DNA of 64,000 nucleotides from Puccinia triticina. Taxonomy: Eukaryota; Basidiomycota; Pucciniomycetes; Pucciniales; Pucciniaceae. The notes under the pieces are model-generated. The model was given only the letters and a program-made list of their open reading frames with translations. It did no database searches and was not told where the DNA came from. How positions within the stretch are numbered: position 1 is the first letter of the stretch; each line of letters starts with the position of its first letter. Positions 24,333-36,929 of this stretch are shown piece after piece. The DNA lies in NCBI RefSeq assembly GCF_026914185.1, contig NC_070564.1, forward strand, positions 2,542,001-2,606,000, given 5' to 3'. A program made the position numbers and the translations under genes.

Positions 24333-24475
24333 CCCGCAAGCAGGTGAAAAACCAAGAATTTTGTCACACTGACATTTTCATGCGCATGACTGCGCAAGTA
24401 GCCACAGTCACTGCGGATGTGTTGCTGGCAAAACGTCAGTGCGACAAAATCCATATTTTGTCACCTGCTTGCGGG
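24333..24475. repeat. Foldback with perfect 15-bp arms
   Basis: CCCGCAAGCAGGTGA and its exact inverse bound 143 bases. Inner flanks also match (TTTTGTC boxes). It follows the tRNA-like sequence within H2 and may be part of the same small element. Confidence 0.6.
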
Positions 24476-26483
24476 CATTGTAAGCTAATTGTGATGTTGC
24501 TGGTTCTATCTTTTTAGTGACCAGTTACCAAATATATGCTTGCATTACCCTGGGATGAAGTCCCATATGTGTTTCAAAGCTTTTCATGTTAGTTTACCAG
24601 GGACAAGACTTGTAATCCATTGGGTGGCAGTCTTCATAAGAGCAGATTCAACTACAACAGAAAGCCAGTGAAAATATGCTTATGTAACAGCTCACCAAAC
24701 AGAGATGGGGTATTTTTGAGGATTAATTAACATTTGACAAGGCCTTTAGTTGAACTTGAGAATCTGTTTGGATAAGTGGGAGTTGTATTGAAACATTTCA
24801 GGTATTACTGCATGTGCTACACTGATTTAATGAGGCTACTATTTATTTTTTAAATTGTAAGTTAGCTGTAGTTGTAGTACACCAGCTGCTATAATTTAGC
24901 TTAGGGAAGAAGCGCTAAAAACACTCAATGAGGGGGTTACATGCCAACCGCGTGGCAAAAGTTGCATTGTTGATTACGCTACTATCTTAGGGTGAAGGAA
25001 TTGCAGCGGCGAAGCCGCCTTGGCCTCTAGTGTACAATGAAATCTGAGTGGAAATTCTTCTTGGCAGTACTGATGGGCATCCTCACCTAAATTCTTGAGG
25101 CCAAAAATTCAAAACTGATTGAAGGGATTTGTTTTGAAGGTCAAAGAAACCCTGAGGAATATCAAACCGCTCTGAAGATCCATTTTCATTATTTTCAAGA
25201 TTGAATATCCTATCTGGAAAAAAATTCAACAATTTATTGGCTTTAGGTTTAGGATCTGCAGATATCTGTGGTTTTGTGAATCCAAGATCCACAAGGGGTT
25301 GTGGTTGTAGATCCTTTTTTACATTTCTTCATCATTTTTTATTTGTGAAAGATTGGTACAGGGAGAACAGTTGGGATTGAGGAGATGAGACCAGCACCAA
25401 AAAAAATCTGAGGTCCAGGAACATTATTTGGCTCTGAGGAAGGTCCACGACCACAGGAGCTGAGGGGGAGGCTGGCTGAAGATTAATATTTCCCCTCCAG
25501 CCATTTTACATTTCTGTCCCACCCAAATCTTTTGACAATGTGCAGATGTCTCTCCCTGTGCAAGGGATGTCTTTGCTGCCAGCCACAGCAAGTCTCCCAC
25601 CAGGGGGAATTTTGTGAAGTTAGCTTCCCTGGGTAAAATGAGTGTCATCCCAGGTTCAACTGCTAACTCAACAAAGTACCTCCTCTGCAGGAATGAGTTG
25701 GTGGCAGAGTGCTGTCCAAAAGTGCTGAAGCTGCGCACCAGAAAATTCAAAGATTAAATTTCCATCACTTTTTGGTGAGTGCTCTCAAACACAAATGAAG
25801 AAATAGCTTTTCTCCCTCCAAGAGGTGTTGGGCTTTGCCACCAGACAAACACTATTCCTACAAAAACTCCCCCCATTTGCACCAGAACTCTCCCAAATGT
25901 ATGAAGATACTTATAAGCTATGTTCACCCTACCTTAATGCAAGTACCTCCTTGGGAGCCACCTCCAAAGGAGGGACTTGCATCCAATTTCCTACATTTGG
26001 CTTGAAGCTGGCCAGCTATTTGTCTAAAATTTCCTTCTAACCCACTTATTTCCTTCTACCCTTCCGATTTTGTGACAGCCTCTGGGACTAGAATCAGTTT
26101 TTTAACATATTCTGATCATGTGCTGAACACAAGTTACAAATCCTGCCCCCACCACTTCAAAACAGTTTTCATGTAATACATCTATTTGATAGACAATCTG
26201 CCCTGTGTATACTGGATAGTGTGTCTGGCCTAAACACATTAGAATAAGTTTAGATTCAAGCTAATTATAGGTTCTGGCACTCCTAAGCCTATGTACTCAT
26301 GCAAACAGCAATTTGTAAGTTAGAAAATGAGGGTCAATTACATGGAGTGTGCAGTTTATCCTACAGTTTGGGGTTTAATTTCAGTTAGCTGTGGTGCTTG
26401 GAGTGAAGTGGTACAGGAAAGTGAGGTAGAAACAGTTATCAATAAGTCCTAGTTCATTGGATGTTTATAGCTTTTTGAAGGGC

Positions 26484-26502
26484 CTAGGGAACTTGCGGCT
26501 TC
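26484..26502 (-). other. Orphan Helitron-like 3' hairpin
   Basis: On the reverse strand: GCGGCGAAGCCGC, seven bases, CTAG. The hairpin is the same as in H1-H4, but the base after CTAG is G, not T, and no TCCAAGT start was found to its right. Possibly a truncated Helitron. Confidence 0.35.
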
Positions 26503-29454
26503 GCCGCAGAACATGAACTTGAAATAAGCTAAGGTATTAGTGAGCTCTGAATTCATATAAATTCAATTTTCTACACTGTGAAGAATTATATCTGGATTGA
26601 AGTACTTCCTGTCTATTTCAAAAAAATCTGGAATTTCAGATTTTGCAGGAAATCTGTAATCTGGAACTCTGGATTATCTTGGTGATCTTTGGGGACCAAG
26701 ATTTCAGCAAAACCTGAAATCTGTTGGCTCAGATCTGAATTTCCAGATTGATGGAAGTCCTCCATTTTGTGGTAAAATCAACTCCATTCATGAAATAAAG
26801 AGTGTAAAGCTACTTGGGAAGAATCCAAGAGTCTTAGACCTGGATATGGGTGACTTTTTCAAAGGTCAGCTTGATTCAACTCCATACATAGAATCATTGA
26901 CCAACTCAATGCCATGTGGTGTTTCATTGTGACAATAATGGTCTAAATTTCCTTGTTGCTCTTGAAAAAGAAATGTATATAATATTATTACAAAAGGACA
27001 AAGGCACCCTGTGGTAAAAAAAAACACTTGAATTGACGGGCACAGCCACCAGAAAGAGATACAGAGGAAATTTAGGAGAAAGAACTTAGTGCAAGACTGA
27101 ATGCCTGTAAGAGTAGTTGGAGAAGGCCAATATTTCATCCCCCAAAATTATTTCTGCAATCATTTCACCAAATTAACTGCTAACTCCAGAAGTAGTGCCA
27201 GTACCATCTCCAACTTCTGAACTTTGAACTCGAATATAAATTTCATGATTGGAATTCAAAGGTGTTACAATAGCTCAAATCACAAGGCACAAATTGAAAT
27301 TATGCTGATAATATTGATCTCTGAGCATGTGATCTCTGAGCGTGTTCAAAACAGAGTAAACAAATACCATCCTTACACACTTGACCAGCCCTTGTTTCCC
27401 ACACTATATTCCTTCAGCCAAAGAGCAAGGTTAGATCAAATAACACAACAAAAGCAGTGATATCAGGTTCAAGAAGTCTCAAAAAGGCTACAAAGTTCTT
27501 TCAGACGGCCAAGCTCACAATTGTTTGATTGGAAGTGCTGAAGGATGTTGATGGTTGCTGACTTCAGACAAAACATTGGGGCCAAGATCAAGACTGTTAG
27601 TTTTGACCTATTGTTAAAATAAGGGGAGAAGTCGCTGACAGAGATCAGAAGTTTTCTCAAAAGCCCGGAACAGATAGAACAGAATTGATTAATTGTTGGG
27701 GAATGAATTGCCATCAGATTCATTGGCCATGATACATGAATAAGTACTGATTTTCTTGGAATTTGACTGATCAAATGTGATGCTTCAATTTGTGTATATA
27801 CAAGTGTTGACATAGGTCTTGATCTTGCGCCTCTTTGCAACATGTTGCGAGCCTAGAATCCTTTGAATATCAAAAAACCGTGGTTTGTAGGAAAGGGAGT
27901 AAAGGCTTTGGCCCGGTTGTTGCGTCAACGGAGGCTCTTTGCCACACTACACAAGTTTCTACCGGGTTTTTACAAGCTGAGTCTGTACCGGCTATGTTTT
28001 CAGCTGGCTTATGGGTTGTCAGCGAAAGCGTTTACCAAACTCTGACCACTAAAGGGCTAGATTGTTTGGGAACATATGCACCAACTGCTCGGATTTTGGC
28101 CGCGGACGTTCCCCAACAGAAACCTTGAGAGGCGACTGCACCCGCGCCGCCCTTCTCAGGCATCTTGACGATTTTGATTGACGAAGGCATGGGTAGGGGA
28201 AGACATCCCTGATTGTATTAAATCTTAAGACGCATGCAGTCGGTGATGATGATGAGGCCCTAGATTACGATAGAGTTAGACGGGCGGCTTGATCAGGCTT
28301 GATCAGGGTCATGGCCAATTGGACAATTGCGTGAGTGGCAAGTGCCCAGCGAACTTAGCTCAAGTCCCTCGCCTGCCGGGGAGCGCGGCGCGAAGCGCTT
28401 CGCACAAAGTGCGACCTCGCATCGGAGACCCTGTGGGGCTCTCAAAGGAAAACTTTGTTAAGCTCGAGTGCCGAGCGGCGTAGGTTGTCCTGAATGGAAA
28501 GGGTGCTCACCAGGGAAGCAGTCTCTCCTGACCAATAATTATGAGGCTTATCAGAGCTATGATCAAGAGAAATGGGCCTAAATGGGCAGGGAGAGACAAC
28601 CTTCCAAAGAAATTAAGTATTTTGAAGGATAAGTTGCTCAAGGTTGTGAGTGAGATTCAAGCAGTTGAATCACCAACTTTGATGTATTGGTCACATTGCT
28701 CTGACATGTTGAGGCTCTCCTAAGGAGAGTGCTACCTTTGAGAGGTGCCCCGCAATCCGGACATGATGGCGGCAATGCGTACTGGCATTCAAGGGAGTTA
28801 ATTAGACCATTCAACTTCCAGTGGACTGTTGTAAAAAACTGGACCACATGCATGTTTCTGGGGGCACTGGTCCTCAGCAATGGCGCGAGTTTTGTGGAAT
28901 GAACGGTGTTGGGGCAAAGGCCATATGAGGAGGACGGAAATTGGAAGAACTCAGCCAAAAACTTCCCAACAAGAGTTATAGAGGCGGCTCAACTGACTCG
29001 GTGGGAATTCAAGGGGGTTTGATAGCTATGGAAGAGGTAAGCCCGCAGGCAACAAATTTTTAATACCTTTTACCGGAGGCGGCTCCGGAAACATTGCGTA
29101 CGGGGCTTGGTTCTGCAAGTTGTGACTGGCAAGTTTGGAAATAAGTTGGCCGAGCTTTGAGAAACAGATTCCTTTTCCGCTACTTTGCACGGCCTACATT
29201 TGGAAAAAATATAGGGACAGCTTGAATTGTAGTGAGCTGCATTTGGATAAATGTCCAAGCTCGGAAAAGTTGGTCGCGTTGCACAAAGGCATTTGTCTAT
29301 GTCTCCAGGGGCAAAAGTTGTGGCACATCAAATATAAAAGGGAGCCGATGTTGTGCCAATGAACCGGTATGGCCGCTGGGAGGTATTGATTGGCTATGCC
29401 GTGATTGTCGTCCTCCCAGACAGTGCCTTACATTAAAAATCCCTTTGTGTTGGT

Positions 29455-29520
29455 AACTGCTTTTTTCACGCAGCATTCACAGGCCCTACAGTGGGGAAGT
29501 GCTGCGCGAAAAAAGCAGTT
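29455..29520. repeat. 66-bp perfect-ended hairpin
   Basis: AACTGCTTTTTT and AAAAAAGCAGTT bound the segment, and the arms continue as ACGCAGCA against TGCTGCG. The loop is about 20 bases. Purpose unknown; could be a tiny MITE. Confidence 0.6.
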
Positions 29521-32098
29521 GTCGACGTAATTAGGGATTGTTAATTACGGCCCAGAACTCAGAGGCTGATATGGACTCAAGAGATGAGCCTAGAGGCTCA
29601 AGAGGGAGGGCAGTGAGAGGGAGAGCTCATTGGATATGGTTTGGTGGTGGCGCGGATAAATAGAGAGAATAGCCAATGAGGTGGATTGCTTGTTGTAGGC
29701 TAACTTATATAGACTACATACAGGAATCAACTTGTGGTCAAGTGAGGCTATGAATATTCATAGAATCAAAGGGAAGAGGATGGAACTCAATGGAAAGAGG
29801 GAAAGAATATCACAACATTGTTCCCAACATGTCACAGTCAAGGCGCGCGCACACTCAGGATAGAGTCAGTGTCAGATGAAAGTATAACACAGGGATTGAG
29901 GTCACAAGGAGATCAAGAAAGGAAAACATGTCATGAGACAAAAGACAGTCAAGAGAGGCCAAAGAGCTTGGAAGTGTGAGAATGTGGGATCAAGGACATG
30001 AAGAACGAGGTAGAAGGAAGATGAGAATCCAACAGTTTTTCCTCTTGTTCTTTGTGTTGTCTCTTTCTGATAAAATGGTTTGCTTTCATTAAAGGTCTTC
30101 ACAGTTTTCCAGATGCAAATTGCATACACTTTTTCAAGGTGGTTTTCAATATTAGACTTGGGAAACCAGTTGCAAAAGTTCATGCAAGTTGAATTTCAAT
30201 CCCCAAGCCTTCTTGAAAGAATTTTCAAATCTTGTTGTTCAAGTATAAGAACAGCCTTGAACCCTAACTTACAAACATACATGTAAGTTGCACCTAGCCT
30301 ACAACAGGGTTGCAAGGAAAAGTTGTGAGTTTTTTTTAAAAAATGGGTTCCAAAAAAATTTAAGCTTTTTTCAATTGATTTTGGATACTTTCTCACAATT
30401 TTTTTTAAAACATTTCAAAAAACCAATGAAAACTGCATCACCAATTTTGTCTGCAAGTCAACTGAGTTTAAGATGTTTAGAAGCGGTTTTAAAAACCAAT
30501 TCAAAGCATAATTGGGTTTCAGCTGTGGTGTACTTTGAATCCCCCTATTATATCAGTCTATCCCAAGCATTGTTTTTGTTGTTTCATCCCTCTCTTGCGT
30601 GCTGAATCCTGGCTGGTTAACATCTGCCTTTTTCATTAGTCACTTTGTCCTGCTCTAATTTGCTTAGTTGGAAACACATATCTGCTCTATTTTTCCACTA
30701 GCTACTTGGCTGTCATCTAGTGCACTTGATTGCAAAATTCATATCTTTGATCATTTCATTAGAGCCCACATGAATCTAGGTTTAGATTTGAGTGTAGCAA
30801 AGCAATTGCCCCAGATGAGGATGGTTCACATACATGTAAAAAATTTGAGCAATACAGAAATTTCAAATCAGCAGAACAATTAAGCTTTTCACTTGCAAGT
30901 TCAAGCCAATTTGGCTGGAGAGCTAACAAAATTTCAAAACTAGCAAGCAGGACCCCAACACTGCATAAGAAAACTTGAATAATGATATTTCATCCTATTT
31001 GCAAGTTTAACACAATTTATTGATGCAGAGATGAATTTTCAACTGCATCAGAGTTTCCAGAAATACAAGAATATTGAGATGTAAAATAAATACAAGCATC
31101 TGAACTTCCATCAAATTTCAATGTGAATTGAATTTGTTGTGGCGTGGGGCTGCAAAATCCACATTTGGAGAACACATTATGGGAATCTGTCCTTCCTAAG
31201 CAGAGGCAGTTGGTAGAGGGGAAGAGTGTGCTGTTTTGTAGGCTGTCTTCTGTGTTGGCCCAGATGATGAGGTGGAAGAATCAAAAAAGGATAGCTTGGG
31301 TTGCATTGGATTTCACAAGATACACCAAGGTTGGAAGCCCAGCAGCGGTTTGGAGGGTTTGGTGAGGATTGGAACAACAAAACAACAGAAGAGCAGACGC
31401 CGCAAGGCTCAGAAATATGAAAATCAATCACAAAAAATATGATGGTTGTTCTGTGGATCAGAAATTCCCCATGTCTTCCACATGTCAACCCATCCTCCAA
31501 GTGCAAAATCACACTTGGAATATGGGATGTTTCATTCTTTCATGCATACAACCACTCACACACACAACACTGCATACAAAAGAAAGAAAACAACTGGGGG
31601 AAACAAATAAAACAATTGGCAGAGTGGAGCAACATTGGAGCAGGAAACCTTGAATGTCAATTGGACTGAGCCTTGAATATCAGAATTTGCCTCTGGTAGA
31701 CCTTGCTGACTCAAGTGGCTGGTTGAAATGGAGCATCTGGACCTTTTCTCCCTTGTCTTTGACCTACCAGTCCTTTGAATGGACTTATTACTGCAGGTTT
31801 TGGTGTACTTTCCCCCAGACAACAAAGTGAAAACATGGTTTAGGGGCTTTTCCAGGGAAATATAGGCCAGCAAGATTTTTTTAGATTCAGTTTACAGGTG
31901 AATTCTTGCAGCAGATCTCACCAGGATATACTTGTCCATCAGGGAAGCTCATGTTCCAGCCAAACCTATTCTGTTTTTTTTTTTCTTGTGTGCAAATAAC
32001 CAAGAGCAAATCTACATAAATATTTAGGTATGATAATTCAGAGAGTATCACTTGCACTGGTGCATGGTGAACATAACATTAAGAATTATAGATGGTTT

Positions 32099-32352
32099 CA
32101 CTACAAGAAAAATTGTAGAAACTGCCAGCAGTGGACATATGGCATAGTCATACTCCAGTGTAACAACCATTTTAACCTATTTCAACTCTGCATGATTGCA
32201 TCATACCCTTTCATGCATAGTCACTGTGCAATGTGCGCAGTGACTGTGCGTTGAAGCTTGTTTGAAATAAACTTTGAGAAAAGCTTGAGTATCACCTCAA
32301 GCTTCCTTCTGCATGTCAACTGCTGGCAGTTTCTAGAGTTTTTCATGTAGTG
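32099..32352. mobile_element. CACTA-type MITE
   Basis: Termini CACTACAAGAAAAA and the inverse TTTTTCATGTAGTG, with arms matching over about 34 bases (inner AGAAACTGCCAGCAGT), and the three-base target TTT on both sides. CACTA ends and 3-bp targets define the EnSpm/CACTA superfamily. 254 bp, non-coding, about 310 bases upstream of the V-ATPase start. Confidence 0.85.
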
Positions 32353-32664
32353 TTTGTGATACAGATCAATCAAGGCACTTTTTTTCAATTTTCACCTCCA
32401 AAAGTAGCAAGACAGATATTTTGCAAGCTCTACCACAGTCTGCCCTTGTTGAAATGGTGTGGTATGACTTGAGTTGAGGCCATTCATTGTTGCGCTAGCG
32501 CATGTCTGGAGGGATAAAACTCGGATTTAACTGACCGAAACCCGTTTTGGACATCTGTATCCACCTCCTCGCGCATCACTGCATCATTAAACCGATCCAA
32601 CCTACTCCGTCATACATACATATTTCTTACATTCCAAACTTCAAGCAAATCAGGTCACCGCACG

Positions 32665-35600
32665 ATGTCCGGCCTTCTTCGGTCCGAGGAAATGTCCCTC
32701 GTTCAGATCTTCATCCCTCCAGATGTCGCTCATCCCACCGTTGCCGAACTAGCCAAACTGGGGCGGGTGCAATTCAAAGATGTGAGCAGCTACCTAATAA
32801 ACACCTTACAGGCATCTCTCGTTAGTACTCATTCAGGTATTGACCAATATCTGCTTCGAAATCCTAGCTCAATGCAGACGTGAACCCGTTCCAAAGAACT
32901 TACGTGGCCGAAATCCGATTGCTCGATGAAATGACCCGTCGACTGACCTTCTTCAACTCTCTCTTGGAGGCGGAAAACATCACGGCGCGGCCCTTGCAAC
33001 ATTCCACATCGGCCCACCTCCTAGACCCATCCTCTGACTCGCATTATGCCTCGCTGTTGGACTCGTTGAATTTGGAGCTTAAGGACCAAGAGATTCGCTT
33101 GAATACGATGAATGCAAGCTACGATACTCTTCGCAAGAGGCTCGGCGAACTAGAAGAGGCTCAGCATGTCCTCAGAGAAACTGCAATCTTCTTCGAGCGC
33201 GCCCAACATCGAAGCCCAGAAGAAGAACGTCCCATGAGGGGCAGCTTTGACGACGATCGTGCGGGACTGTTGGATAATGCTGCCGAGGCCGGACGCGCCG
33301 ACCTCCCTGATGAATCTGGCCTCGGTGGTGCTGCCTTTGAGCTGGAGTTCGTGGCCGGAACGATCGACCGGGCCCGAATGCCTACGTTCGAACGAGTTCT
33401 TTGGAGAGTTCTGCGGGGGAATCTATATTTGAATTGGGTTTGCCTCATCTCACCTCTCCCCCTATCCCATCCTTCTCGAGACTGAGTGAAACTCTCGCGA
33501 GCAGGCGGAAATCGATGAGCCACTCACCTCAGCTATGGCCGCCTTACCCGCCTCGGCCTCTCAAGCCGAACAAGAAAAGGCTAAAGCCATGCGCAAAGTG
33601 GTATTCATAATATTTGCTCGTAAGAAGATTCCATTTCTAGTCCCATCCATTTTTAATCAAACCCTCTAATGATCATTACTTACTTTTTTCATTTTCAATA
33701 CATACAACAAGATGGCGATGAACTCCGAAGCAAGATTCGAAAAATCTCTGAATCCTTGGGTGCAAACGTTGTGCCGGTCGACCCGAACCCGTCGGCCCGA
33801 GAAAATTCACTCAGGGATATTACTTCTCGGATCGAGGATATTAGCGTGGTATTGTACAATACTAACCAAACGCGTCGAACTGCAGTCAGCAACATTGCCG
33901 AAGCCTTAGCCGGATGGTGGGCGTTGGTGAGGAAGGAGAAACTCATCTATGCGACTATGAACAAATTCTCGCACGACCAACGACGATCGGCTCTAGTCTC
34001 CGAGGGCTGGGTTCCTACCAGGGATATCTCTGCAGTCCAACAGGCGTTGTATCGGGCCACGGAGAGATTGGGCACCGGTGTACCGGCGATCTTACATGAG
34101 CTTCGGACCACCACTAAGCCGCCAACGTTCCATCGAACCAATAAGTTCACCGAAGGATTTCAGGCCATCGTCGATGCATACGGAATCGCAACCTACCAGG
34201 AAGTCAATCCTGCTCTCTTCACTATCATCACCTTCCCCTTCCTCTTCGCCGTCATGTTTGGCGATATCGGCCATGGTTTTATCATGTTTATGGCTGCCTT
34301 GTACTTGGTCGTCAAGGAAAAAGAACTCGCAAAAGTCAAGAATGAGATCTTTTCGATGTTCTTCTTTGGTCGTTATATTGTCCTCTTGATGGGTGCATTT
34401 GCGGTCTTCACTGGCATCGTAAGTGACTCTGCGGTTGCATTCAGTTCTTTTTACTCGTTCTGATCGTTGTTTGAATTGCTCCGAGTCAGATGTACAACGA
34501 CATCTTCTCGCTTTCGCTAACCCTGGCCAAGTCGGCTTGGAAGTGGCCCGAGCATATCTCTCCGGGTACCGTCACGGCTGAGCTAACAGACGCCCGCTAC
34601 CCTATCGGTATCGATCCCAATTGGCACGGAGCTGAAAACAACTTAATCTTTACTAACTCTTTGAAAATGAAGATGTCAATCATCCTCGGTGTCATACACG
34701 TTAGTAGATTCGATTCATTCCCAAATCACCTCAAGATATCTTACTTATCGTTGGGTTTTCTTCCGCCCTCCTTATTATTTGTTGCAGATGACGTTTGCCA
34801 TTTGCTTGCAAGTCCCAAACCACATCTTCTTTGGTCGGTTTAATAGTATTTGGGCCGAATTTCTGCCCCAGCTGTTGTTCATGGAGTCGATTTTCGGATA
34901 TGTAAGAATAACATTTAATGGTCTCGTCCGATAAGGCTTCTTCCACACTTACCGACCAACTTTCCCTCCAGCTCGTTCTGACTATTCTCTACAAGTGGTC
35001 CGTGGACTGGTCTCAGCCAGGTTCAGGAAACCCTCCCAAGTGAGTTGACCAGGTAATTTGAACTGTTTTTTGGATGTCGCCTGTTACTAATCTCGGAATG
35101 TTTTCTAAGCATCTTGAATATGCTGATCTACATGTTCTTAGCGCCAGGCTCGGTCGATCCGGAGGAGCAACTTTATGCAGGCCAACCGTTCATACAAGTC
35201 GTCCTCCTGTTGTTGGCTTTGGTATGCATTCCTTGGATGCTCTGTGTGAAGCCCTATCTGGAATATCAGGCACACCAGAAGATCCTTGGCCAGGGATATG
35301 GCAGAGTAGCCGGCCAAAACCACAGCCAGGATGAGCTGCGACGGACCAGTCACGAAGTGGACGAAGAGGAGGCTGGGCATGTTGCCTCGCATCACGATGG
35401 TGACGGAGATGAACACGTGAGCCCGATTCAGGGCTATCTTTATGAGCGCTGTGCTGATGGATGCTCTTGAGGTCTGCAGGGTTTTGACATGGGAGACATC
35501 ATCATCCATCAATCCATCCATACCATCGAGTTCGCCCTGGGATGCATCTCCAACACCGCGTCCTACCTCCGTTTATGGGCCTTGTCTCTCGCACATGCCC

Positions 35601-36085
35601 AGTTGAGTGAAGTGTTGTGGTCGATGACCATCAAGCTTGCGTTTGGAGTAGAGGGCTTGATGGGGATCATTTCGACCGTCGTTTTGTTTGCCATGTGGAT
35701 GAGCTTGACAGGTATGCATCATCTTAATCTATTCAACCCCTTATAAAGTACATACAGTAAGCTTCAACTGACCCATCGTTTCTGGTTGCTCTCAGTCGCT
35801 ATCTTGATCGTGATGGAAGGCCTCTCGGCTTTCTTACATGCTCTCCGATTACACTGGGTCGAGAGTAATGGTAAACATTATGAGGGTGCTGGTTACCAAT
35901 TTGATCCTCTGTCGTAAGTCATCTTTCAACTGTCTATCCTCATTTTCTTATATTCATGCGCCCGCTTCACTGACTTATCTTTTGCCACCTCTCTTGTTTT
36001 GTTCATTTGTTGCTTCGTTTAAACACGCTACTCTGTATCTGCATCCGAATCCAGATTCAACGGAATCGATGAAGGATACGACTAG
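32665..36085 (+). CDS. VPH1: Vacuolar H+-ATPase subunit a
   Basis: Membrane-sector subunit that carries protons across vacuolar and endomembranes. Eleven exons fit the family: 32665-32781, 32868-33437, 33505-33619, 33712-34418, 34490-34699, 34788-34901, 34972-35039, 35110-35416, 35480-35711, 35796-35913, 36055-36085; ten GT..AG introns of 63-141 bases. The product is 862 residues, close to the usual 800-860. The start [16 protein letters not shown], the [12 protein letters not shown] box, the GWVPTRD region, the FGDIGHG membrane segment (about 440), and the C-terminal [19 protein letters not shown] block are all present. Arg767 and Arg831 correspond to yeast Arg735 and Arg799, the former essential for proton movement. 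No disruption seen. The last exon, 31 bases, is the least certain call. Confidence 0.95.
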
Positions 36086-36341
36086 CCCATTGTTCCCTAA
36101 TATTTCACCATGCATCTTATGTAATAAAAGATTTTTTTTTTTGTGTTTTGCCTCTGCACCAAGCCTCTCTCTTCCCGCAATCATCCAAAATGAACCAAGA
36201 TTCCTTTTCTTCATATACTTGAGCTTGTAATTAAATAAAAAGCATTTTCCCCCTGCTTTAGTGTTTGAAACTTTCGTACCGTTCCACCCAGGCAATTCGC
36301 TTTCTGTTTTTGTTGTTTGTTATATTAGCGGTTTAACATTG

Positions 36342-36459
36342 AGCGGACCGACAGGCACACCCCATAATCTTTTTTGGAAGCATCTCCCCCAGCTGTATGA
36401 GCAGACCGACAGGCACACCCCAAAATTTTTTTTGGCAGCATCTCCCCCAGCTGTACAAT
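36342..36459. repeat. Two tandem 59-bp repeats
   Basis: GCGGACCGACAGGCACACCC and GCAGACCGACAGGCACACCC start the two copies (36342 and 36401). Downstream of the V-ATPase gene, non-coding. Confidence 0.85.
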
Positions 36460-36929
36460 AAAACTACAGTTACAAAATGGCCTGGACCACTTGGCTCTTT
36501 AAGCAATTGGTGCCAAGCAAGAGGCAAGCGGTGACCTCCACTCTTCTACACACCGCGTCCTTTATACCTTTCCCCCCAACCTCAACTGATCATGTCTGCA
36601 ATATAATTCTGCCTTCCTTTCTTCCTTTTCCGACCCCATTATCTGCCTCGACATCAAATTACATCTTTCCCCCCCATTAAAATTCAAATGGCACAAGACA
36701 CCCACCAAAAAGCCTCAAACCCTCATACCAAAGAGTGGACATTAGTCCCAAGTCTCTCCTTTGGAGGTCGCGCTTCGCGCCAGCCCAGGCTGTACCAGGA
36801 CCCTCCAAAGTGGGAGACTTGTGAAAATTCAAATGGAACAAAACACCCACCTAAAAGCCTCAAACCCTCATACCAAAAAGTGGACATTAGTCCCAAGTCC
36901 CTCCTTTGGAGGTCGCGCTTTGCGCAAGG

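Larger units (their letters stand above)
11680..25030 (+). mobile_element. Helitron H2, non-autonomous, split by Gypsy1
   Basis: Starts TCCAAGTATATTAAAG at 11680 after an A and ends with hairpin GCGGCGAAGCCGC, eight bases, CTAG at 25027-25030, followed by T. The start matches H1 over about 400 bases and the last 30 bases equal those of H1 and H4. Gypsy1 sits inside; without it the Helitron is about 3.0 kb. No Rep-helicase frame is present. Interior beyond Gypsy1 holds exon-like duplicates, a tRNA-like sequence and a foldback. Confidence 0.85.
25031..32098. other. AT-rich stretch without a convincing gene
   Basis: Frames are short and lack recognisable motifs. A GC-richer island at about 27830-29450 holds short frames on both strands (for example 27835-28128 and 28289-28483) and a palindrome GCGAAGCGCTTCGC near 28390, but no family I can name. 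Two small structures inside are listed separately. Confidence 0.45.

Noticed and set aside
28380..28420. GC-rich palindrome near 28390 as a Helitron end
   Set aside because: No CTAG at the required distance and no matching start.
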